DNA of 64,000 nt, taken from contig JAHHIH010000014.1 of NCBI GenBank assembly GCA_019358835.1, positions 1 to 64,000 of the forward strand. Direction: 5' to 3'. A program made the translations under genes and the position numbers. This document shows positions 17,682 through 28,500 of the stretch, in pieces. The notes under the pieces were generated by a model. It was given only the letters and a program-made list of their open reading frames with translations. It did no database searches and was not told the DNA's origin. How positions within the stretch are numbered: position 1 is the first letter of the stretch; every line of letters starts with the position of its first letter. The DNA comes from Tildeniella torsiva UHER 1998/13D (GTDB lineage Bacteria; Cyanobacteriota; Cyanobacteriia; Phormidesmidales; Phormidesmidaceae).

Positions 17682-18335
17682 ATGGATGCTCCCCGGCTGC
17701 GAGTTCTATTGGTGGAAGATGATGAACTTTTTCGTTTAGGGTTGCGGATGAAATTGCAGCAGGAAGCCGACATTGACGCCGTTACAGAGGCTGGGGACGG
17801 CGAAACGGCAATTCATCTGGTGGAGCAGCATGAGTTTGACGTGGTTTTGCTCGATATTGGACTGCCTAGAATTGGTGGTCTTGAGGTCTGCCGTCAGATT
17901 AAGCAAAAATATCCTCAGCTGCCGATTTTGGTGCTCACCTCTCGGGCCGAGCGCACCCTAATTAATCAGCTGATTGAGATGGGAGTGCGGGGATATTTCT
18001 TGAAAGGCGGTGCGCCAGAAACCCTAGTGTTGGCCCTGCGATCGGTCATCGCCGGGGCCTCTTGGTGGGATCATACGGCAACCCTTGAAATTCAGGATAT
18101 TGCCCAATCAAAACGAGCGCCTGAGTTTCTGTTGACGCCCCGAGAAAAACAAATTTTGCAGCTGATCACGGCGGGCAAAACAACCCAAGAAATTGCCGAG
18201 GCCTTCTACATTACCCCAGGCACCGTTAGGGTTCATATTCACGCTATTTTACAAAAGCTAGATGTGCGCGATCGCACCCAAGCCGCCCTCCTGGCTCTGC
18301 AAAAAGGTCTGATTACCTCACCTTCCAATGCCTAA
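17682..18335 (+). CDS. NarL/LuxR-family response regulator
   Basis: Receiver plus LuxR-type DNA-binding domain. In the receiver, VEDDELFRLG supplies the acidic pocket, Asp58 in VVLLDIGLPRIGGLEVC is the phospho-acceptor, and the Thr/Lys pair is present (LVLTSRA and GYFLKGG). The C-terminal HTH is LTPREKQILQLITAGKTTQE, then YITPGTVRVHIHAILQKL. The ATG at 17682 follows the kinase stop after 31 bases; a TTG two codons upstream is less likely. It is presumably phosphorylated by the adjacent kinase. The last 18 bases overlap the convergent permease gene. Confidence 0.92.
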   Translation: MDAPRLRVLLVEDDELFRLGLRMKLQQEADIDAVTEAGDGETAIHLVEQHEFDVVLLDIGLPRIGGLEVCRQIKQKYPQLPILVLTSRAERTLINQLIEMGVRGYFLKGGAPETLVLALRSVIAGASWWDHTATLEIQDIAQSKRAPEFLLTPREKQILQLITAGKTTQEIAEAFYITPGTVRVHIHAILQKLDVRDRTQAALLALQKGLITSPSNA

Positions 18336-19541
18336 CACCACCCAAACATAGGTCAGCGCCAGGGTGAGCAGCGTGAGCGGCAGGCCAAAGCGCAGGTGCT
18401 GCCAGAAGGTGACGGGATAGCCCGCCGCGGCGGCGGCTTCCACCGTGATCAGGTTTGCCACCGAGCCAAACAGGGTGAGATTGCCCGCCAGGGTAGAGCC
18501 CGCCGCCAGCAGCAGCCAGCTCTGGGTATCCTCCGGGGTAATCAGGCCTTGAATCAGCAGTACCGCAGGCACATTGGAGATCAGGTTAGACAGCCCGGCC
18601 GTTACCAGCAGCAGCCCAGCGGGGTGGGCCACCCACGGGGCGACGGCGTCAAGCACCTGGAGCGATCGCACCGCCTCAGTGAGAATAAACAACCCCGAAA
18701 ACATCACCAGCAGTGACCAATCGACCGCCCCTAGCACCCGCTCGGGCTTAATGCGGCGGGTAATCAGCAGGGCAGCAGCGGCCAAAAAGGCCGATTCGGC
18801 CAGGGGCAAACCGACAATAAACGCGGTCAACAGCAGGGCAGACACCAGGGTAGTTTTAACCAGCAGTGGCCGATGCAGGCGCAGGCGGGGCAGCACGGGC
18901 GGTGGGCAGGGTGCCAGCGATCGCACCTCCGGATATATCAACCACAGCAGGCCGATCTGCAAAGCCAGCCCCACCACCGCGATCGGCAGCAGCGCCTGGG
19001 CAAAGGCCAGGTAGCCAATGTCTGAAAACGACCCCACCAAAATATTTTGCGGGTTACCGCTGAGGGTGGCGAGGGAGCCTGTGTTGGTCGCCCCGGCGAT
19101 CGCCAGCAGGTAGGGTACCGGGTTGAGCTTGAGCGCACGGGTGAGTTGTAGGGTCAGCGGCGTACTCACCAGGGCCAGGGTGTCGTTGAGAAACACTGCC
19201 GACAGCGCCCCCGTGCCCAGGGTCAGCAGCACCAGCAGGCCTAGGGGGCTGCGGGTCAAGCGCAGCAGCTGCACCAGGGCCAGAGCAAAAAAACCGGCGT
19301 AGGAGAGGTAGGCGTTGACCACCATCATGCTGAGCAAAAACACGATGGTATTGGCATCGATGGCGGCCCAGGCCGCTTCTAGAGACAGGGTGCCCAGCGC
19401 CACCAGTAACGCCGCACTAACTAACGCAATGGTGGCCCGGTTCATGCGCAGACCCGGCACGTAGCCCAACGCCAGACCCAGGTAGCTGAGCGCCAGCACG
19501 AACCCCTGCCCCAGAGTCAGCCAGTTTGAGGTCAATGTCAT
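18318..19541 (-). CDS. SLC13/CitMHS-type anion permease
   Basis: A 407-residue polytopic membrane protein of the ion-transporter superfamily (CitMHS/ArsB/DASS type). It has about 11 hydrophobic segments. The conserved re-entrant hairpin motifs are NDTLALVSTPLTLQL near 120, ATNTGSLATLSGNPQNILVG near 150 (the SNT-like substrate site with a GNP signature), and TAGLSNLISNVPAVLLIQ with a second NVP motif in the C-terminal half. Such carriers move dicarboxylates, sulfate, arsenite or sodium/protons; the substrate cannot be assigned. It overlaps the response-regulator gene tail to tail. Confidence 0.8.
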   Translation of the reverse strand: MTLTSNWLTLGQGFVLALSYLGLALGYVPGLRMNRATIALVSAALLVALGTLSLEAAWAAIDANTIVFLLSMMVVNAYLSYAGFFALALVQLLRLTRSPLGLLVLLTLGTGALSAVFLNDTLALVSTPLTLQLTRALKLNPVPYLLAIAGATNTGSLATLSGNPQNILVGSFSDIGYLAFAQALLPIAVVGLALQIGLLWLIYPEVRSLAPCPPPVLPRLRLHRPLLVKTTLVSALLLTAFIVGLPLAESAFLAAAALLITRRIKPERVLGAVDWSLLVMFSGLFILTEAVRSLQVLDAVAPWVAHPAGLLLVTAGLSNLISNVPAVLLIQGLITPEDTQSWLLLAAGSTLAGNLTLFGSVANLITVEAAAAAGYPVTFWQHLRFGLPLTLLTLALTYVWVVLGIGR

Positions 19542-19761
19542 ACCGGAGATTAGAGAGATAGCATAAGAATGAAAAATGCCAGCATGGCTTAAATCCTGGC
19601 CTTTTGGGCTGTCCTAGCCTGGATGTCACCTACTGTGGCAACTCAATATCAGCAGCCGTTAAAATCCTGACTTTACCCTAGGTTCTTCTCCACCTCGGCT
19701 CTGCTCAGCCTCCGTTGGACTGAACCTGATCCGCTGGCGATGCCCTCTTCTGCTGACTGGG

Positions 19762-20778
19762 CTAAACCACCAGCTGGGGGCGAGCCGACTGGGGCGGGTT
19801 GAGCTCAATGGTGGCTACCACTTGCCCGTGGTCAGACTGCCAGGGCTCGATGCTGTCTTCTAGCAGGGTTTGGTCAAACAGGTGGTCGTTAAACACTGAG
19901 ACGTAGGTGACGCGGCCAATGCGATCGCGGTTTTGGGCCGAAAATTCTTCGCTCACCATGATGTGGTCGAGGCTGTCGTAGTGGCCGTTGTGAATGTGGG
20001 TGTAGTAGTGGTCGCCGTAGCCCAACCGGGCCTGGATGTCTTTGACCTGATAGAGCAGCACGTCCCACACCGGGGCTTTTTTGCGGTAGGGCCAGCGTTC
20101 CCAGGGGGGTTGCCCGGCCACAATCTGGGTAGTGACGGCGGTGTGGTTGTCGTTGACATCGCCCATGACGATTACCGGGTAGCGGCGATCGCGCAGCCCC
20201 TCCATCAGCAAAAACCGCAGGGCAGCGGCCTCGGCGGTGCGGCGAATCAGCGATCGGGCATGGCCCTTGGCAATTTCGACCGGGTCGCTGCGATCGACCC
20301 CGTTGGCCATCATCGGTCGCTTTGACTTGAGGTGCACCACAAACACGGTGCAGTGAATCGTCTCGGTGAGGGCCAGATCGACCGCCAGCACCGGGTGCGA
20401 AAACCGCCGAATTGGGATCTCAGCCCCCTCCAGATCCAGCACGCTCTCGGGGGGAAACTCGTCGTAGACTCGCTGCCCCAGCACCGGAAACCGCGTCGTC
20501 AGGGCCAGCCCCGGCCCCCGCCCAAACCCCTCGGCCATGACGATCTCGTGCTGCTGGTGGTACTCACTGCGGTGTAGGGCTTCTTTGAGCGCCCCCCGGT
20601 GAAACACTTCCTGGAAGCCGCAGATATCGACCTTCATGCGATCGAGCTGGGCCCCAATCCAGGTGAGCTTTTTTAGGTAGTTGACCTGGGAATGCACTTC
20701 GCCAGGGTAAAACTCGCGATCGGGCAGCATCAGGTTGTTGAGGTTAAAGGTGCCGACGCGAAACTGATTGCGTTCCAT
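19762..20778 (-). CDS. Endonuclease/exonuclease/phosphatase family protein
   Basis: EEP-fold metal-dependent phosphoesterase. Motifs in order: RVGTFNLNNL (N), DICGFQEVF (catalytic Glu), HLKSKRPM, VIVMGDVNDN (GDxN), SLDHIMVS, and QSDHGQVVATIEL with the terminal SDH. No signal peptide, so cytoplasmic. Members hydrolyse nucleic acids, phosphoinositides or nucleotides; the substrate is unclear. It lies 54 bases downstream of the MscS gene on the same strand, and an operon is possible. Confidence 0.85.
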   Translation of the reverse strand: MERNQFRVGTFNLNNLMLPDREFYPGEVHSQVNYLKKLTWIGAQLDRMKVDICGFQEVFHRGALKEALHRSEYHQQHEIVMAEGFGRGPGLALTTRFPVLGQRVYDEFPPESVLDLEGAEIPIRRFSHPVLAVDLALTETIHCTVFVVHLKSKRPMMANGVDRSDPVEIAKGHARSLIRRTAEAAALRFLLMEGLRDRRYPVIVMGDVNDNHTAVTTQIVAGQPPWERWPYRKKAPVWDVLLYQVKDIQARLGYGDHYYTHIHNGHYDSLDHIMVSEEFSAQNRDRIGRVTYVSVFNDHLFDQTLLEDSIEPWQSDHGQVVATIELNPPQSARPQLVV

Positions 20779-20831
20779 AGCGATCGCTGAGGGAGGGTGC
20801 GTTTAAGAATAGCGCTGTTCTTTTGCCATAC

Positions 20832-22172
20832 CTACTCGCCTCTGTCGATGCCCAACTGACTGACGTCGGAGTCGGCAGGGGCCGGTTGATCGGGGATGGG
20901 TTCTACGGCCATATCTTCAGGCTCGTTGGTTTCGGCGAATCGGGCGGCTTGCAGCGTTAGTTTAATGGCGGCTAAGACTTGCGAGGTGACCTGCAAAAAC
21001 GACTGTTTGCGCGAGTTCACCCAAAACTGCGCCTCCAGATTCACGGTGCTGGGGGTCAATTCTCGCACCAGCACGATGGGTTCGGGGTCTAGTTCAACCC
21101 CCTCGATCTGCTGCATCTGCTGCTGAATGCGGGCAAATAGGTCAGGCAAATCGGCGGTGTGATCAATGCCCACGGTTACACTGCTGAGGCGCACGGGCGA
21201 GGCGGTGTTGTTGGTAATGCTGCTCTGAAATACCTCCTGGTTGGGGATGTAGACCAGGCGACCGTCGTAGGTTTGCATGGTGGTCGCCCGCAGCTGAATT
21301 TGGGTGACGGTGCCCTCGTAATTGTTGATCACGATCTGGTCACCAATGCGAAAGGGCCGGGTGGCTAGCAAAATCACCCCAGAGATATAGTTGCTTAGCA
21401 CGTCGCGCAGGCTAAAACCGATCGCGACACTGGTTAGCCCCAGGGTGCCGAGCAGGGCGGCAAAGTTGAGCCCCATCACGCCCAGGGCCACTACGGCTCC
21501 CAGCGTCCACACGGCCCCGTAGCTGAGGCGGCTGATTAGCTCTTCGGTGGTGCGATCGCCCTCGGTTTTTGAGGCCCACACCAGCACGGCGTGGCGCACC
21601 GTCGCCGCCAGCAGCCAGGTCAGCACCAGCACCACTAGCGCCCCCAGCAGGGCCGGCAGATTGTCTAGGGTGTTTCTCACCAACTGCTGGGCGGTGCCGC
21701 GAATGCGGTACGACACCGCCGCCGCCAGGTTAGTGCGCGCCATCGCCTGGTTGAGCAGGACGGCCCAGCGCTGGCCCAGGGAAGCCAACTCGGTGTTAAA
21801 GTCCAGCTCGTCTTGCTGGGTTACGGTCATGATCACCTGCTGGTTTACTTGCAGAGTGGCCAGGTCGCGATCGCTATCGACGTTGACAGTAATGGGGTCT
21901 GGGTTATCGGTCTGGTTGAGCAGAGCGGCAATGCGCCGGTTGATTTGCCCCGCCCGATCGGCTGCGCTAATATCGGACAATCCCCCCACCTGAAACACCG
22001 GCTGCCCCCGCACCAGCACGTCGGCAAAAAACTGTTCCGCTGGGTCTACCGTGGTCTGGGCCACGGCGGGCAAGCTCAAACGAGGCGTTGGCCACCCCAG
22101 GCAGAGGGCCAATCCTAGGCCCAGCGCTACCAGCCAGAGCCACCGCCGATGGTACTGTCTTCCCCAAGCCAT
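20832..22172 (-). CDS. MscS-family mechanosensitive ion channel
   Basis: Small-conductance mechanosensitive channel. The order is a signal-like helix (WLWLVALGLGLALCLGWP), a periplasmic region of about 110 residues, three membrane helices (ALLGALVVLVLTWLLA and VWTLGAVVALGVMGLNFA among them), the pore-lining TM3 GFSLRDVLSNYISGVILLA, then the beta domain RPFRIGDQIVINNYEGTV with IPNQEVFQSSITN. The cytoplasmic vestibule completes the protein. The N-terminal periplasmic extension is larger than in E. coli MscS. ATG choices are 22217, 22199 and 22172; I chose 22172, which follows AGGGGAG. It is divergent from the RmlD-like gene with little spacing. Confidence 0.9.
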   Translation of the reverse strand: MAWGRQYHRRWLWLVALGLGLALCLGWPTPRLSLPAVAQTTVDPAEQFFADVLVRGQPVFQVGGLSDISAADRAGQINRRIAALLNQTDNPDPITVNVDSDRDLATLQVNQQVIMTVTQQDELDFNTELASLGQRWAVLLNQAMARTNLAAAVSYRIRGTAQQLVRNTLDNLPALLGALVVLVLTWLLAATVRHAVLVWASKTEGDRTTEELISRLSYGAVWTLGAVVALGVMGLNFAALLGTLGLTSVAIGFSLRDVLSNYISGVILLATRPFRIGDQIVINNYEGTVTQIQLRATTMQTYDGRLVYIPNQEVFQSSITNNTASPVRLSSVTVGIDHTADLPDLFARIQQQMQQIEGVELDPEPIVLVRELTPSTVNLEAQFWVNSRKQSFLQVTSQVLAAIKLTLQAARFAETNEPEDMAVEPIPDQPAPADSDVSQLGIDRGE

Positions 22173-22237
22173 ACGGTTGTCTAACTCCCCTAGGTGCATC
22201 GCTCGACAAACCTTCATTCAATCCCATCTCGGGCGCT

Positions 22238-23155
22238 ATGGCACCACCAACCTTGGCCTCAACCCACCGCCGTCTGCTGATTACCGGGGCTAGCGGCTTT
22301 TTGGGCTGGCACCTGGCCCGTGCGGCCCAGGCGACCTGGCAGGTCGAGGGTACCTATCACCGCCACGCTCCCCCGCTGCCGGGGGTGCAGCTGCACTGTA
22401 TTGATCTGACCGATGCGATCGCCCTCAAAGACTGGCTCGCCCAGATCGCTCCCGACGCCGTGATCCACACCGCCGCCCTGTCGCAGCCCAACCGCTGTGA
22501 GCAGGAGCCTGACCTCTCCTACGCCATGAATGTCGAAGCGACGCGGGTACTGGCTCAGTTTTGCGGTGAGCGCCAAATTCCCTTTGCGTTTACCTCTACC
22601 GACCAGGTGTTTGACGGCCAGGCGGCCCCCTACGACGAAACCTCGCCCCCCAGCCCGATCAGCGTTTATGGCCGCCATAAGGTCAAAGCTGAAGCCATCA
22701 TTCAGGCCGCCCATCCCACCGCCGCCATCTGCCGCATGCCGCTGCTGTACGGCCCCCCGAGCCCGACAGCAGAATGCTTTTTGCAAGGGTTTCTACGCAC
22801 GCTGGGAGCAGGACAGCCCTTAAACCTGTTTATCGACGAGTTTCGCACGCCGGTCTACGTCGAAGATGCCGCCGCTGGCCTGCTGCTCGCCTTAGACAAA
22901 GCTGCTGGCCTGCTGCACCTCGGCGGCCCCAATCGCATCAGCCGCTACGACTTTGGCCTGCACCTGGCGGAGGTGTTTGGCTTCGACAAGAGCCTACTGG
23001 TGCCAAGCAAACAGGCCGATGTCGTTATGCCCGCCCCCCGCCCAGCGGATGTGTCGTCTCGCAGCCGCAGGGCGGTGGAGCTAGGGTATCGCCCTCGCGG
23101 CGTCGTGGCGGGATTGACAGCTATGAAAGAATGGGGGTTAGCCCGCGACCAGTGA
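22238..23155 (+). CDS. RmlD-like NAD(P)-dependent sugar-nucleotide reductase
   Basis: Extended short-chain dehydrogenase, RmlD/dTDP-4-dehydrorhamnose reductase type. The Rossmann glycine motif is LLITGASGFLGWHLARAA at the N terminus. IHTAALSQPNRCEQEPDLS, FTSTDQVFDG and the catalytic SVYGRHKVKAE (YxxxK) follow. The specific sugar substrate cannot be told; many cyanobacterial members of this type are not in rml clusters. I chose the ATG at 22238 because the upstream frame is antisense to the MscS gene and lacks homology. Cytoplasmic. Confidence 0.85.
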   Translation: MAPPTLASTHRRLLITGASGFLGWHLARAAQATWQVEGTYHRHAPPLPGVQLHCIDLTDAIALKDWLAQIAPDAVIHTAALSQPNRCEQEPDLSYAMNVEATRVLAQFCGERQIPFAFTSTDQVFDGQAAPYDETSPPSPISVYGRHKVKAEAIIQAAHPTAAICRMPLLYGPPSPTAECFLQGFLRTLGAGQPLNLFIDEFRTPVYVEDAAAGLLLALDKAAGLLHLGGPNRISRYDFGLHLAEVFGFDKSLLVPSKQADVVMPAPRPADVSSRSRRAVELGYRPRGVVAGLTAMKEWGLARDQ

Positions 23156-23197
23156 CCTTTGGGGCCTTAAAGCCCTGCATTCTCACCCTTTGCCGCC

Positions 23198-24043
23198 ATG
23201 GATGACGACAAACCCACTCCGGTTTGGCCAAAGCTTCGGATGCTCAGCGCTTTTGCTGCCCTGTTTGTAGTCCCCCTCGCCATTGGCATCGCGTGGCAGG
23301 GCAGGCAGCGGTCTACCCCAAGCCCCGCACCTAGCCCTCCCGACTCACCCGCCGGGGAACCGCTGAGCACCTTCGATAGGGCGATCGCGCCCCAAACTAA
23401 TCCACTCCGGGCCGGAGAGCCAGTCAAAGAGCCTTGGAAGGCTACCTTAAACCCTGAGACAGGGTTCCAGAAACAGTCGGCCCCCGTCACCAGCGATGCG
23501 GCTCAAGGACGGCAACTAGCAGCAGCCCCGCCACCGCCCCACGAAAAAGCGGGGGTCAATCTGGTTGTTAAGTTCGAAGGCAGTGGCCCACCCAAAGACG
23601 GCAAGCTGCATCCCTACATAGACGGCATGGGGGTAGAAATCATTGGCTACGGGCACGCGATTACGGTCGAAGAGCAGCAGACGGGTCTCATTTCTATCGC
23701 GGGTGAGCCTGTGCCCTACGCCCAAGGCATTACTGAAGCGCAGGCAGCAGCACTGCTGCAGCAAGATCTAAAACCGATTCGTCACGACATTGAAACGCTG
23801 GTCACGGTCAAACTCACGAAAAACCAGCTAGAGGCTCTGACTTCATTCACCTATAACGTGGGTCTTGGCACCTTCAAAGACAGCACGCTGCTGAAAAAGC
23901 TCAATGCTGGGCAGCACAACGAAGTTCCTACAGAAATGCGGCGATTTACGATCGCTGACAGCCAGCAGCAGCCCGGCTTAGTCACCCGGCGCGAAGCTGA
24001 AATTGAGCTGTGGCATAAACCCGATGCCCTGGCCCAACAGTAG
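23198..24043 (+). CDS. GH24 (phage-type) lysozyme, membrane-anchored
   Basis: The N terminus has one signal-anchor helix (FAALFVVPLAIGIAWQG). A Pro-rich linker of about 85 residues follows, then a GH24 muramidase domain. Its catalytic Glu is in NLVVKFEGSGPP, with the expected G-x-x-T/Y region EIIGYGHAIT and the C-terminal KLTKNQLEALTSFTYNVGLG and LVTRREAEIELW motifs. Lysozymes of this type cleave peptidoglycan, usually from phages; here it is a chromosomal, exported enzyme probably working in wall remodelling. Gene order suggests its own transcript, 43 bases after the reductase. Confidence 0.85.
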   Translation: MDDDKPTPVWPKLRMLSAFAALFVVPLAIGIAWQGRQRSTPSPAPSPPDSPAGEPLSTFDRAIAPQTNPLRAGEPVKEPWKATLNPETGFQKQSAPVTSDAAQGRQLAAAPPPPHEKAGVNLVVKFEGSGPPKDGKLHPYIDGMGVEIIGYGHAITVEEQQTGLISIAGEPVPYAQGITEAQAAALLQQDLKPIRHDIETLVTVKLTKNQLEALTSFTYNVGLGTFKDSTLLKKLNAGQHNEVPTEMRRFTIADSQQQPGLVTRREAEIELWHKPDALAQQ

Positions 24044-24192
24044 AGGCTCAGGCGCAACTCCGTCGATCGCCAAACATTGCTTTAATTGCTTGCTTTAGCG
24101 GGACTAACAGCGGTTGACATCTGTTGAAAGATAGACGCAAGGATCAAAAACTGTAAAGTAAAGTAAACCCAGCAGCTTAGGGAATTCAAGGC

Positions 24193-25464
24193 ATGGTTGT
24201 TCAACGGTTTCGATCGGCCAGGGGTGTCCTTGGTCGCTCAGCAGGGCTTTTGATTATGACGGGCATTGCGATCGCAACGGTAGCCTGTGGCAAACCCATT
24301 GAGCCCGCTGCCCAGGCCCAGCCCGAGCAGCAAGCAGGCCCCACCGTCGTCGATACTGCTGTAGCTGCCGCCGGCGAAGATTCGAGCCGCGTTTATACCG
24401 GCACCACTAGTCCGGCGCGCGAGGTCTCGCTGCGATCGCAGGCCGAAGGGCGACTGCTCTCCCTCACCCGCGATGTGGGTGACACAGTGCAGCAGGGCCA
24501 GGTGATTGCCACCATTGACAATGTGCTGCTGCAAACCGCCGTGGGCGAGGCCCAGGCCGAACTTGCCGCCCGCCAGTTTGAAGTCGCCCAGGCCGAAGCC
24601 GAACTGGCCGACATTCGCACCTCCATCGAAGACGCGCGGGTGCGGCTTCAGCAGGCCAGCAACGACGCCCAACGCCTAGCAACCCTCGCTTCCGAGGGCG
24701 CGATCTCGGCCCAGGCCGCCGAGCAAGCCCAGACAACCCTGCGCACCTCTGAACAGGCTCTGGCCTCGTCTCAAGAGCAGGTGCGCACCCGGCAGCAGGC
24801 CGTAGCGGCAGCCCAGCAGCGCGTTGAAGCCCAGCGATCGATCTTACGCGAGACCCAGCAGCGTCTCTCCTTTGCCAACCTAACCGCCTCCCTGTCAGGG
24901 GTCGTGCTCGAACGCGTCGCCGAACCCGGCGATTTAATCTTGCCGGGAGAAGCCGTTTTGACCCTGGGCGACCTGTCAGAAATCCTGGTGGTCATTCAGG
25001 TGGCCGACAGCAACCTCAGCGAATTTAGCGTTGGGCAGTCGGTGGAACTCTCCATTGACGCCTTCCCCGACGACACCTTCACCGGTCAGGTGACGCGCAT
25101 TTCGCCGGTAGCCGACAGTACCTCACGCCTGCTGCCCATTGAGATTACCGTAGCCAATCCCGGCAGCCGCATCAGCAGCGGGCTGCTGGCCCGAGTCACC
25201 AGCACCGGCAATCAGTCCGAAGCCGTTGTAGTGCCCGAAAGCGCCCTGGAAACCGCAGAAAATAGCGACAACCAAATCTTCGTCGTCACTGAAGCCGACG
25301 GCGACCCGGTGGTTGAGTCGCGATCGGTGCAGGTGGGCGATCGCGCCGATGGCCAGGTCACCATTCTCTCTGGCCTCACCCCTGGCGAACAGTATGTCGT
25401 CCGCAGCAGCCAGCCCCTAGAAGCAGGGCAAGCCGTAAAACTCAGTTTGACCTCCGAGGGATGA
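24193..25464 (+). CDS. RND efflux periplasmic adaptor lipoprotein
   Basis: Membrane-fusion protein of the HlyD/AcrA type. A lipobox ATVAC (Cys near 32) ends a signal helix, so the protein is a periplasm-facing lipoprotein. The biotinyl-lipoyl-like half [17 protein letters not shown] plus [14 protein letters not shown], a long alpha-helical hairpin rich in Ala/Gln/Glu (about 95-215), and beta-barrel strands ([17 protein letters not shown]) follow in order. It is the first gene of a two-gene unit with the RND permease 118 bases downstream. Substrates unknown (multidrug, metal or lipid). Confidence 0.9.
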   Translation: MVVQRFRSARGVLGRSAGLLIMTGIAIATVACGKPIEPAAQAQPEQQAGPTVVDTAVAAAGEDSSRVYTGTTSPAREVSLRSQAEGRLLSLTRDVGDTVQQGQVIATIDNVLLQTAVGEAQAELAARQFEVAQAEAELADIRTSIEDARVRLQQASNDAQRLATLASEGAISAQAAEQAQTTLRTSEQALASSQEQVRTRQQAVAAAQQRVEAQRSILRETQQRLSFANLTASLSGVVLERVAEPGDLILPGEAVLTLGDLSEILVVIQVADSNLSEFSVGQSVELSIDAFPDDTFTGQVTRISPVADSTSRLLPIEITVANPGSRISSGLLARVTSTGNQSEAVVVPESALETAENSDNQIFVVTEADGDPVVESRSVQVGDRADGQVTILSGLTPGEQYVVRSSQPLEAGQAVKLSLTSEG

Positions 25465-25545
25465 GGAAAGTTTTGAATGGTGAATTTTAAGTTTTGAATT
25501 AATCGATTCCTGGAGAACTCAAAACTAAGCACTCAAAACCACCTC
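25465..25545. repeat. AT-rich intergenic repeat between adaptor and permease
   Basis: Short words AGTTTTGAATGGTGAATTTT and AACTCAAAACTAAGCACTCAAAA form loose inverted copies. They resemble the AT-rich spacer words near 3350-3415. Location inside an operon suggests insertion of a dispersed element. Confidence 0.4.
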
Positions 25546-25582
25546 CACCATCCCACCGCCACGCCCCCTCACTCCTCCAGCT

Positions 25583-28500
25583 ATGACTACCCCCTCCTCC
25601 TTTCCCAAGAGCAGCTTTAGCATCAGCGGGCTGGCGATTCGGCAACACATCGGCACCCTGATGCTGACGCTGACCGTTTTTGTGATGGGCTTTTTCATTA
25701 CTACGCAGCTGCCGGTAGACCTGCTGCCTGCTATCACCTATCCGCGCATTGGCCTCCGAGGCGATGCGCCAGGGCTGTCACCGGAGGTGGCGGTGGATGA
25801 GATCACTCGGCCCTTAGAGGAAGCCCTGGCGACCACCGAAGGCGTGGTGCAAGTGTTTTCTCAAACCCGGGAAGGGCAGGTCAGCATCGATTTGTATTTT
25901 GAACCGGGCGGCAATATCGATCAGGCTCTTAACGACGCCACGGCTACCCTCAACCGCGCCCGCGGCACCCTGCCCGAAACCTTTGAAACACCGCGACTGT
26001 TTAAGGTTGACCCCTCCCAGCTGCCGGTGTACGAAATGGCGCTGACCTCCGACAGCCTCAGTGCCCAGGAGCTGCGCATCTTTGCTGAAGAAGAGCTAGC
26101 CCGAGAGATTCAGCAGGTGCCCGGTGTCGCTAGCGCCGATGTATCAGGCGGGGTAAACGAGCAGGTGCAGGTGAATGTGGATTTGCGCCGCTTGCAGGCG
26201 GTGGGCATCGGGGTCGCCGACATCATTGATGCACTCAGCGATCGCAACCAAGATATCTCCGGCGGTCGCCTGCGCGGTGGTGACGAAGAAACCCTCACCC
26301 GCCTGGTGGGCCGCTTTGAATCGGCAGAGGAGCTGCAAAACTTGCCCATCACCGTGCCCGGCACTGACCCTCCCCAGCAGGTGCTGCTTCAAGATGTGGC
26401 CACTGTCATCGATGGCACCGAAGAGCAACGGGTTTTTGTCTCCCTGAACGGCGAGCCCGCAGTCAAAGTCAGCATTCAGAAGCAACCAGCGGCTAACACC
26501 ATTGATGTGGTAGACGGGGTCAAGGCTAAGCTCGACCAGATGCGCCAGGCAGGCCAAATTCCTGAAGGGATGGAGACCGTTGCAACCCTCGACGAGTCGC
26601 GGTTTATTCGCAGCTCGATCAAAAACGTGACGGGTTCAGGTCTATCTGGAGCCGCTCTGGCTGGCCTGGCCGTGCTGCTATTTTTAGGGTCTCTGCGGCA
26701 GACGTTCATTATTTTGATCGCCATTCCCCTAGCTAGCCTGGTTGCCCTGGTGCTCATGGGGTTGTTTGGTCTGACGCTGAATGTATTTAGCCTGGGTGGG
26801 CTGGCCCTGGGCGTGGGCATTGTAGTCGACAACTCCATCGTGATGCTCGAGAACATGGCCAACCGGGCCGAAGAAATGGAGCGATCGCGCCAGACCGGCG
26901 GAGTTTACAGCCGCAGCGAAGCCATCTTTCAGGCCGAAGCCAGCAGCCAAGAGCTAGAAGGAACCCTGGTGGCAGGTACCACCACCAACCTGGTGTCGGT
27001 GCTGCCCTTTTTGCTGATTGGCGGCTTTATCTCACTGATCTTCAACGAACTGATTTTGACCGTTACCTTTTCTGTGGCGGCCTCCCTTGTGGTGGCCTTG
27101 ACGGTGGTGCCCACTCTAGCTGCCCGCATGGTGATGGGGCGCAGCACCCAATCGCTTCAAAGCTGGGGGCCGTTTCGCTGGTTCAACACCCGTCTCGAAG
27201 GCGTTACCCTGGCCTACGGGCGTTGGCTTAGCCGTGCTCTGCGGCATCGCATTCTAATTATTGCTCTGGCCCTGCTGGTGTTTGGCGGCAGCAGCATTTT
27301 TATGCTGGGCCAAATTCCCCAAGAAATTTTACCCCGCATTAGCACCGGGCAGGCCCGCGTTTCCGTCCGCTTCCCACCGGGTACGACGGCAGAGGCCAAC
27401 CGGCGGGTTATGCAGGCTGTAGAAGAGTTCCTGCTGACTCAGCCCGAAACCGACTATGTGTTTACTACCGCTGGCGGCTCTCTCTTTGGCACCAGCACCA
27501 GCGAAAACACCCTGCGTGGCAGCAGCACAATTACGCTCAAGTCTGGCACCGACACGGTGAGCTACGTCGATCGCGTCAATGCCGAACTCATCAAGCTACC
27601 CTTAGTCGACACCCGCATCAACGTCACTCCCGAGTCGGTGCGAGGGCTGTTTTTGAGTAATTCTCCGGTGCGCGCCGATCTTGATGTGGGTCTGCAAAGC
27701 GAAGATACCAAAGTCTTGCTGCAGGCTGGCCGCCAAGTTGTTGAAGCCCTGGGCCAACAGGCCACCCTAGCCCGCTATCGACCCGATGGGGAAGAACCTC
27801 AGGCAGAGGTGCAGATTCGCCCTGACTGGGCCAGAGCTGAAGACCTGGGCCTCACAGCTGCCGACATTGGTACCACCATCCAGACGGCGCTAACGGGGTC
27901 AATTCCGACCCAGCTTCAGCGGGGCAACCGCCTGGTAGACATCAAGGTGCAGCTTGAACCCGGTACCGTGCAGCGTTCCTCTCAACTGCTGGATATTCCG
28001 CTATTTACCGACGATGGCCAGCTGGTGCAGCTGGGCGATATTGCCCAGGTAGGTTTAGGGGAAGCCCCTGGCCAAATTCAGCGCATCAACCGTCGGCAGG
28101 TGTTCTTGATCTCTGGCGACCTGGCGGAGGGGGCCAGCCTGAGCGAAGCCCTAAGCGAAGCTCAAGCCGTGATCGCTGGACTTGAACTCCCTGAAGGAGT
28201 AACCCTGCTGCCCAGTTCGGCGGCGGCCACCAATGCTGAGCTACAGCAGGCTCTGGCCGGATTGGGGGCGCTATCTGCCTTTCTGGTCTTTACGGTCATG
28301 GCGGTGCAGTACAACTCGCTGATCGACCCGCTGGTGATTATGCTGACAGTGCCCCTAGCGCTGGCGGGCGGGATCTTAGGCTTGTATGTGACCCAAACCG
28401 CGATCGGCGCGACGGTGGTTGTAGGGGCTGTGCTGCTGGTGGGCATTGTGGTCAACAACGCCATCATTATGGTGGAGTTGGCCAACCAGATCTATAAAGC

